DNA of 64,000 nt, taken from contig NZ_JADGMQ010000004.1 of the NCBI RefSeq assembly GCF_016124105.1, positions 62,001-126,000 of the forward strand, read 5' to 3'. The notes beneath the pieces were generated by a model. The model had not been told where the DNA came from and made no database searches. It worked only from the letters and a program-made list of their open reading frames with translations. Both the position numbers and the translations under genes were made by a program. Shown here piece by piece: positions 61,254 through 64,000 of this stretch (its first letter is position 1; each line of letters begins with the position of its first letter). The DNA comes from Aquamicrobium zhengzhouense (lineage in GTDB: Bacteria; Pseudomonadota; Alphaproteobacteria; Rhizobiales; Rhizobiaceae).

Positions 61254-62861
61254 ATGACTATGCGTGTCGCGATCGTAGGCTCTGGGCCCACCGGCCTTTA
61301 TACGTTTCAGAAGCTGATCCAGTCCGCTGAGCCGCTCTCGATCTATATATTCGAGAAGGGCGATCGCGCTGGCATTGGCATGCCATACACATCTGATGCC
61401 AACGACCGGCGCATGCTGGCCAACATCGCCAGCATCGAAATCCCGTCACTCGAGCAATCCTATTTCGACTGGCTGTCGACCCTGCCGCGGGCGATATTAC
61501 GCAGTTATGGCGTAGAGCCTGAAACATTTGACGTGCGAACCTTTACCCCTCGCATGCTGCTCGGCGAATATTACCGCGCGCAGTTTGTGTCTCTTGTCGC
61601 ACGAGCTGAAGCGAACGGGCACTCGGTCTTCATCCATGAAGGTACCGAGATCGAGGACGTTGTCCCGCGAGGCGCAAGAGCGAGGCTTGCAACAACCGTC
61701 GGGCCACTGAAGGAAGAATTCGACCGGGTGATCCTGGCAACCGGGCACATGTTTCCGATCGATGATGATCCGACGGACCACTACTACCCCAGTCCATGGT
61801 CAGGCTTGATCGACGCGGACATTCCAGCTTCGAGTGTTGGAATAATGGGTACCTCGTTGAGTGCGATCGATGCTGCCATGGCCGTCGCCTGCCAGCACGG
61901 CCGATTTGAGCAAGAGGCTGACGGCTCCCTGTCATATTCGCCCAAAGATCCCGACACCGCGCTGCAGATCGCGCTTCTGTCCCGCTCCGGGGTTCTTCCG
62001 GAAGCGGATTTCTACTGTCCGATCCCCTACCAGCCGTTGCAGGTGTGTACCGGCGACGCGCTGAAACGCGAAGTCAGTACAGGGGAAGAAGGGCTTCTCG
62101 ACAGAGCTTTCGAGCTCTTTGTAACGGAACTGAAGCTGAGTGACCCTGCCTGGGTGCGCAAGATGAAGCTAAGCGAGCTGGATGCGGACGGCTTTTGCGA
62201 TGCGTACTTTGCAGCGCGCCTTGCCAGCGATCCGTTCAAATGGGCCAGCCAAAATCTTCTTGAGGTTGAGCGGAACCGAGAAGCGAAAGTCACGGTTGCC
62301 TGGCGCTACGCTATCCTTCGCATGCACGAAGAGTTCGAGGAACTTTATCCAGAGCTTGATGAAGGGGACCGGGAACGTTTCGACCGGGGCCTGAAGAAGG
62401 TCTTCGTGGATAATTACGCCGCTGTGCCACCCGAATCCATCCGTCGTCTTCTGGCACTCCGGGACGCTGGCCTGTTGCAGGTCGCCGGGATCGGCTCTGA
62501 TTATGAAATGGACGTGCTTGCGGATGAGACCGTGATCTGTGCAGGTGATGAAACCTACCGCTTCCACGTCTTCATCGATGCGCGTGGGCAACAATCGCTG
62601 GGCTCAAAAGACATCCCCTTCCCTACCTTGCGAAACATGCTGGTTAGAACGGGCAGCGAGATACCGGAGGTAGGCGACGACTACAGCCTAGTCGATCCAC
62701 CGGAGTTAGAGGGGTTGATCAGTCTCGGCGCGCTGCCTTTCCTGATGCATGATCGTCCGTTTGTGCAGGGCATTACCGCGTGTGCAGAAATCGGCGCAGC
62801 GATGGGGCACGCGGTTCGCCAGCAGTCGCGTCGCAAACGTCGCCGTCTCGCGATGGCGTGA
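61254..62861 (+). CDS. FAD/NAD(P)-binding protein
   Basis: A 535-aa flavoprotein-like protein. The N-terminus RVAIVGSGPTGLYTFQKLIQ is the dinucleotide-binding fold (GxGxxG), and the second site is SVGIMGTSLSAIDAAMAVAC. It belongs to the FAD-NAD(P)-binding group of unknown function (PF13454-like). ATG 61254 is used, with an alternative ATG at 61260 that has better ribosome-site spacing. It sits behind tRNA-Ser with no operon partner. The substrate is unknown. Confidence 0.85.
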   Translation: MTMRVAIVGSGPTGLYTFQKLIQSAEPLSIYIFEKGDRAGIGMPYTSDANDRRMLANIASIEIPSLEQSYFDWLSTLPRAILRSYGVEPETFDVRTFTPRMLLGEYYRAQFVSLVARAEANGHSVFIHEGTEIEDVVPRGARARLATTVGPLKEEFDRVILATGHMFPIDDDPTDHYYPSPWSGLIDADIPASSVGIMGTSLSAIDAAMAVACQHGRFEQEADGSLSYSPKDPDTALQIALLSRSGVLPEADFYCPIPYQPLQVCTGDALKREVSTGEEGLLDRAFELFVTELKLSDPAWVRKMKLSELDADGFCDAYFAARLASDPFKWASQNLLEVERNREAKVTVAWRYAILRMHEEFEELYPELDEGDRERFDRGLKKVFVDNYAAVPPESIRRLLALRDAGLLQVAGIGSDYEMDVLADETVICAGDETYRFHVFIDARGQQSLGSKDIPFPTLRNMLVRTGSEIPEVGDDYSLVDPPELEGLISLGALPFLMHDRPFVQGITACAEIGAAMGHAVRQQSRRKRRRLAMA

Positions 62862-62919
62862 TTCGGGAACAATTGGGCCGCCGACATTGTTGACGAAAAA
62901 CAGAAACAGGAGGCTTACC

Positions 62920-63339
62920 ATGTCCCCCAATTCTCCCCGAGACGGTCAGCCCGGCACAACAGATCAATCCCCTCGCTGGGAGGGCCCGGAAGAAACCCGG
63001 CCCGCTGGATATCTGCCGGCAATTGATGCCCCTGAAACGCAGCCTGATGCAGCTGGCGAGACACTGAGCAGCGCTGAGGCGGATAACGCTGCAGACGCAT
63101 TGGCCGCTCGAAATCGGGCGCAGGCCGAAAAAGCTCCGAAAGACACGCAATATGCCGGTCACGAGGAGTTTTCCCAGGACGCGGCGGGCAACAAACCGCC
63201 TGAAGGCATCGGCAACAGTGAGACGCCTGAGGAAGTCGAATCCAAGACGCGACAGTCGGAAGGTGTAAATCCGCCGGCCTCGCAGCAACCTCCAGGTGGC
63301 GGAGGCCGGGAAACAGGGCGCCATGACCACGATGCGTAA
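62920..63339 (+). CDS. Small disordered hypothetical protein
   Basis: A 139-aa hydrophilic protein from ATG 62920, with a strong AGGAGG site. It is rich in Pro, Glu, Asp, Ala and Gly (PRWEGPEETRPAGYLPAIDA), with no hydrophobic segment, so it is likely disordered in solution. I do not recognise the family. The ribosome site, length and codon use support a real gene. The function is unknown. Confidence 0.7.
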   Translation: MSPNSPRDGQPGTTDQSPRWEGPEETRPAGYLPAIDAPETQPDAAGETLSSAEADNAADALAARNRAQAEKAPKDTQYAGHEEFSQDAAGNKPPEGIGNSETPEEVESKTRQSEGVNPPASQQPPGGGGRETGRHDHDA

Positions 63340-63480
63340 GGCCTGATCTGTTGGATGATCTCCTGTGGCAACGGTGCCGCAGCGCCGCAAAAGTCATAAA
63401 CGACGGGTGGAATGCGGGACCGATGCCCGGTATTGTGCCGGCGTTTGGCGTCTACGGCGCGAACTTTTCAGGAGACCCAT

Positions 63481-63729
63481 ATGACAGACGATTTCGAGAA
63501 ATCCGCGATTTTCATCATCGTCGTTTTCGGTGCGCTCACCATCGGCGGTTTGATGGCGGCTAATCTCGTTTATGGGCAACGGACCGGAGTTCTGTTTGCG
63601 CTGGGCAGCTCGACTTGCGCATGGGTTGCGGGCTACGCAATGATCTACAACAAGCCCAGCGCGTTCAGGTGGTTGCTGGCTGGAGCCTGCCTCTTCGGCG
63701 TGGCTTCCGTCCTCTATCTCATTCGCTGA
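63481..63729 (+). CDS. Small membrane protein of unknown function
   Basis: An 82-aa protein from ATG 63481 with a good CAGGAG site. It has three hydrophobic helices (about 9-28, 35-53, 60-80), split by short charged loops (MTDDFEKSAIFIIVVFGALT at the start). No family is recognised. Neighbours give no functional clue. Confidence 0.7.
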   Translation: MTDDFEKSAIFIIVVFGALTIGGLMAANLVYGQRTGVLFALGSSTCAWVAGYAMIYNKPSAFRWLLAGACLFGVASVLYLIR

Positions 63730-63819
63730 ACTCCTGCGCTCTGAGCTCCCAGTTCAGAATATTTAAGCATCAGGGTTGTCTTATGCGCGGGTAAACCGAT
63801 TCGTTCCGGGAACCTGCGC

Positions 63820-64000
63820 ATGAACCGTACTTTGGCCGCTTTCGCCCTGATATTCGTGCTGACCACCATATTGGCGGCGTTCAGCATTGCGGTGGAAATC
63901 AAGGGCTATCCATTCGGTGCGCTGGGGGTGGCGCGGTTGGATATTCTCGCCAGCGCAGCGACCTTCATACCCCTCGCCGCGCTCTACGCTTTCTGCGCGG
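63820..64000 (+). CDS. Membrane protein of unknown function (partial, cut at right edge)
   Basis: The first 60 residues, MNRTLAAFALIFVLTTILAA onwards, form two hydrophobic segments and continue past the window end. The frame stays open and uses normal codons. No family can be assigned from this fragment. Confidence 0.5.
   Translation, partial: MNRTLAAFALIFVLTTILAAFSIAVEIKGYPFGALGVARLDILASAATFIPLAALYAFCA

Overview
The window looks like chromosomal DNA from an alphaproteobacterium of the order Hyphomicrobiales (Rhizobiales), in the Rhizobiaceae/Phyllobacteriaceae neighbourhood. The reasons are the nuo gene order, a NuoE with a long helix-hairpin-helix tail, the presence of both GlnA and eukaryote-type GlnII, alphaproteobacterial SOS boxes (GTTC-N7-GTTC), and tricarboxylate transporter genes. 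This is inference from gene content; no 16S rRNA lies in the window. Base composition and codon use look even, and I see no phage, transposon, plasmid or CRISPR features.

Layout. (1) 1-14248, minus strand: respiratory complex I operon in the order nuoA-B-C-D-E-F-[HhH ORF]-G-H-[small membrane protein]-I-J-K-L-M, cut at the left edge inside nuoM. (2) 14459-21880: mixed genes, namely a cysteine phosphatase, two aldo-keto reductases, a frameshifted Tad-like pilus assembly protein, pncB, a DUF1624 membrane protein with an ICMT-like methyltransferase, and a GyrI-like protein. (3) 22049-28666, plus strand: a GntR regulator, an aconitase and a tripartite tricarboxylate transporter (TctC, TctB, TctA), which read as one uptake-and-metabolism unit. 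(4) 28853-32620: three overlapping glycan genes (GT4, flippase, GT2). (5) 32727-36971: ssb and uvrA, divergent across an 800-base gap with two SOS boxes. (6) 36982-43360: a DUF72 protein, NAD(P)HX repair enzyme, glnB-glnA, glnII and an Lrp regulator; glnB and glnII each have a sigma-54 type promoter. (7) 43460-54914: a uracil-DNA glycosylase family protein and GST, a histidine kinase, a divergent CobT, a cyclopropane fatty acid synthase family protein, an OmpA-like protein, a sulfur block (cysK, alanyl-tRNA editing protein, sseA, GNAT), an SDR and an MFS transporter. (8) 55018-64000: DEAD-box helicase, ilvA, a lipoprotein hydrolase, a Tim44-like protein, tRNA-Leu(TAA), tRNA-Ser(TGA), an FAD/NAD(P)-binding protein and small proteins of unknown function.

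How the parts work together. Complex I is one long, tightly packed transcription unit with repeated stop-start overlaps. The nitrogen block joins the PII sensor with two glutamine synthetases under apparent nitrogen-responsive promoters. The GntR-aconitase-Tct block would import a tricarboxylate and isomerise it into central metabolism. ssb and uvrA appear to belong to the DNA-damage regulon.

The points I would check first are: an extra small membrane protein translationally coupled between nuoH and nuoI; a helix-hairpin-helix ORF between nuoF and nuoG whose conserved C-terminus continues in another frame; a CobT homologue lacking the usual catalytic glutamate motif; and the unexplained structured DNA between ssb and uvrA. 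I do not see a clear new defence or mobile system.
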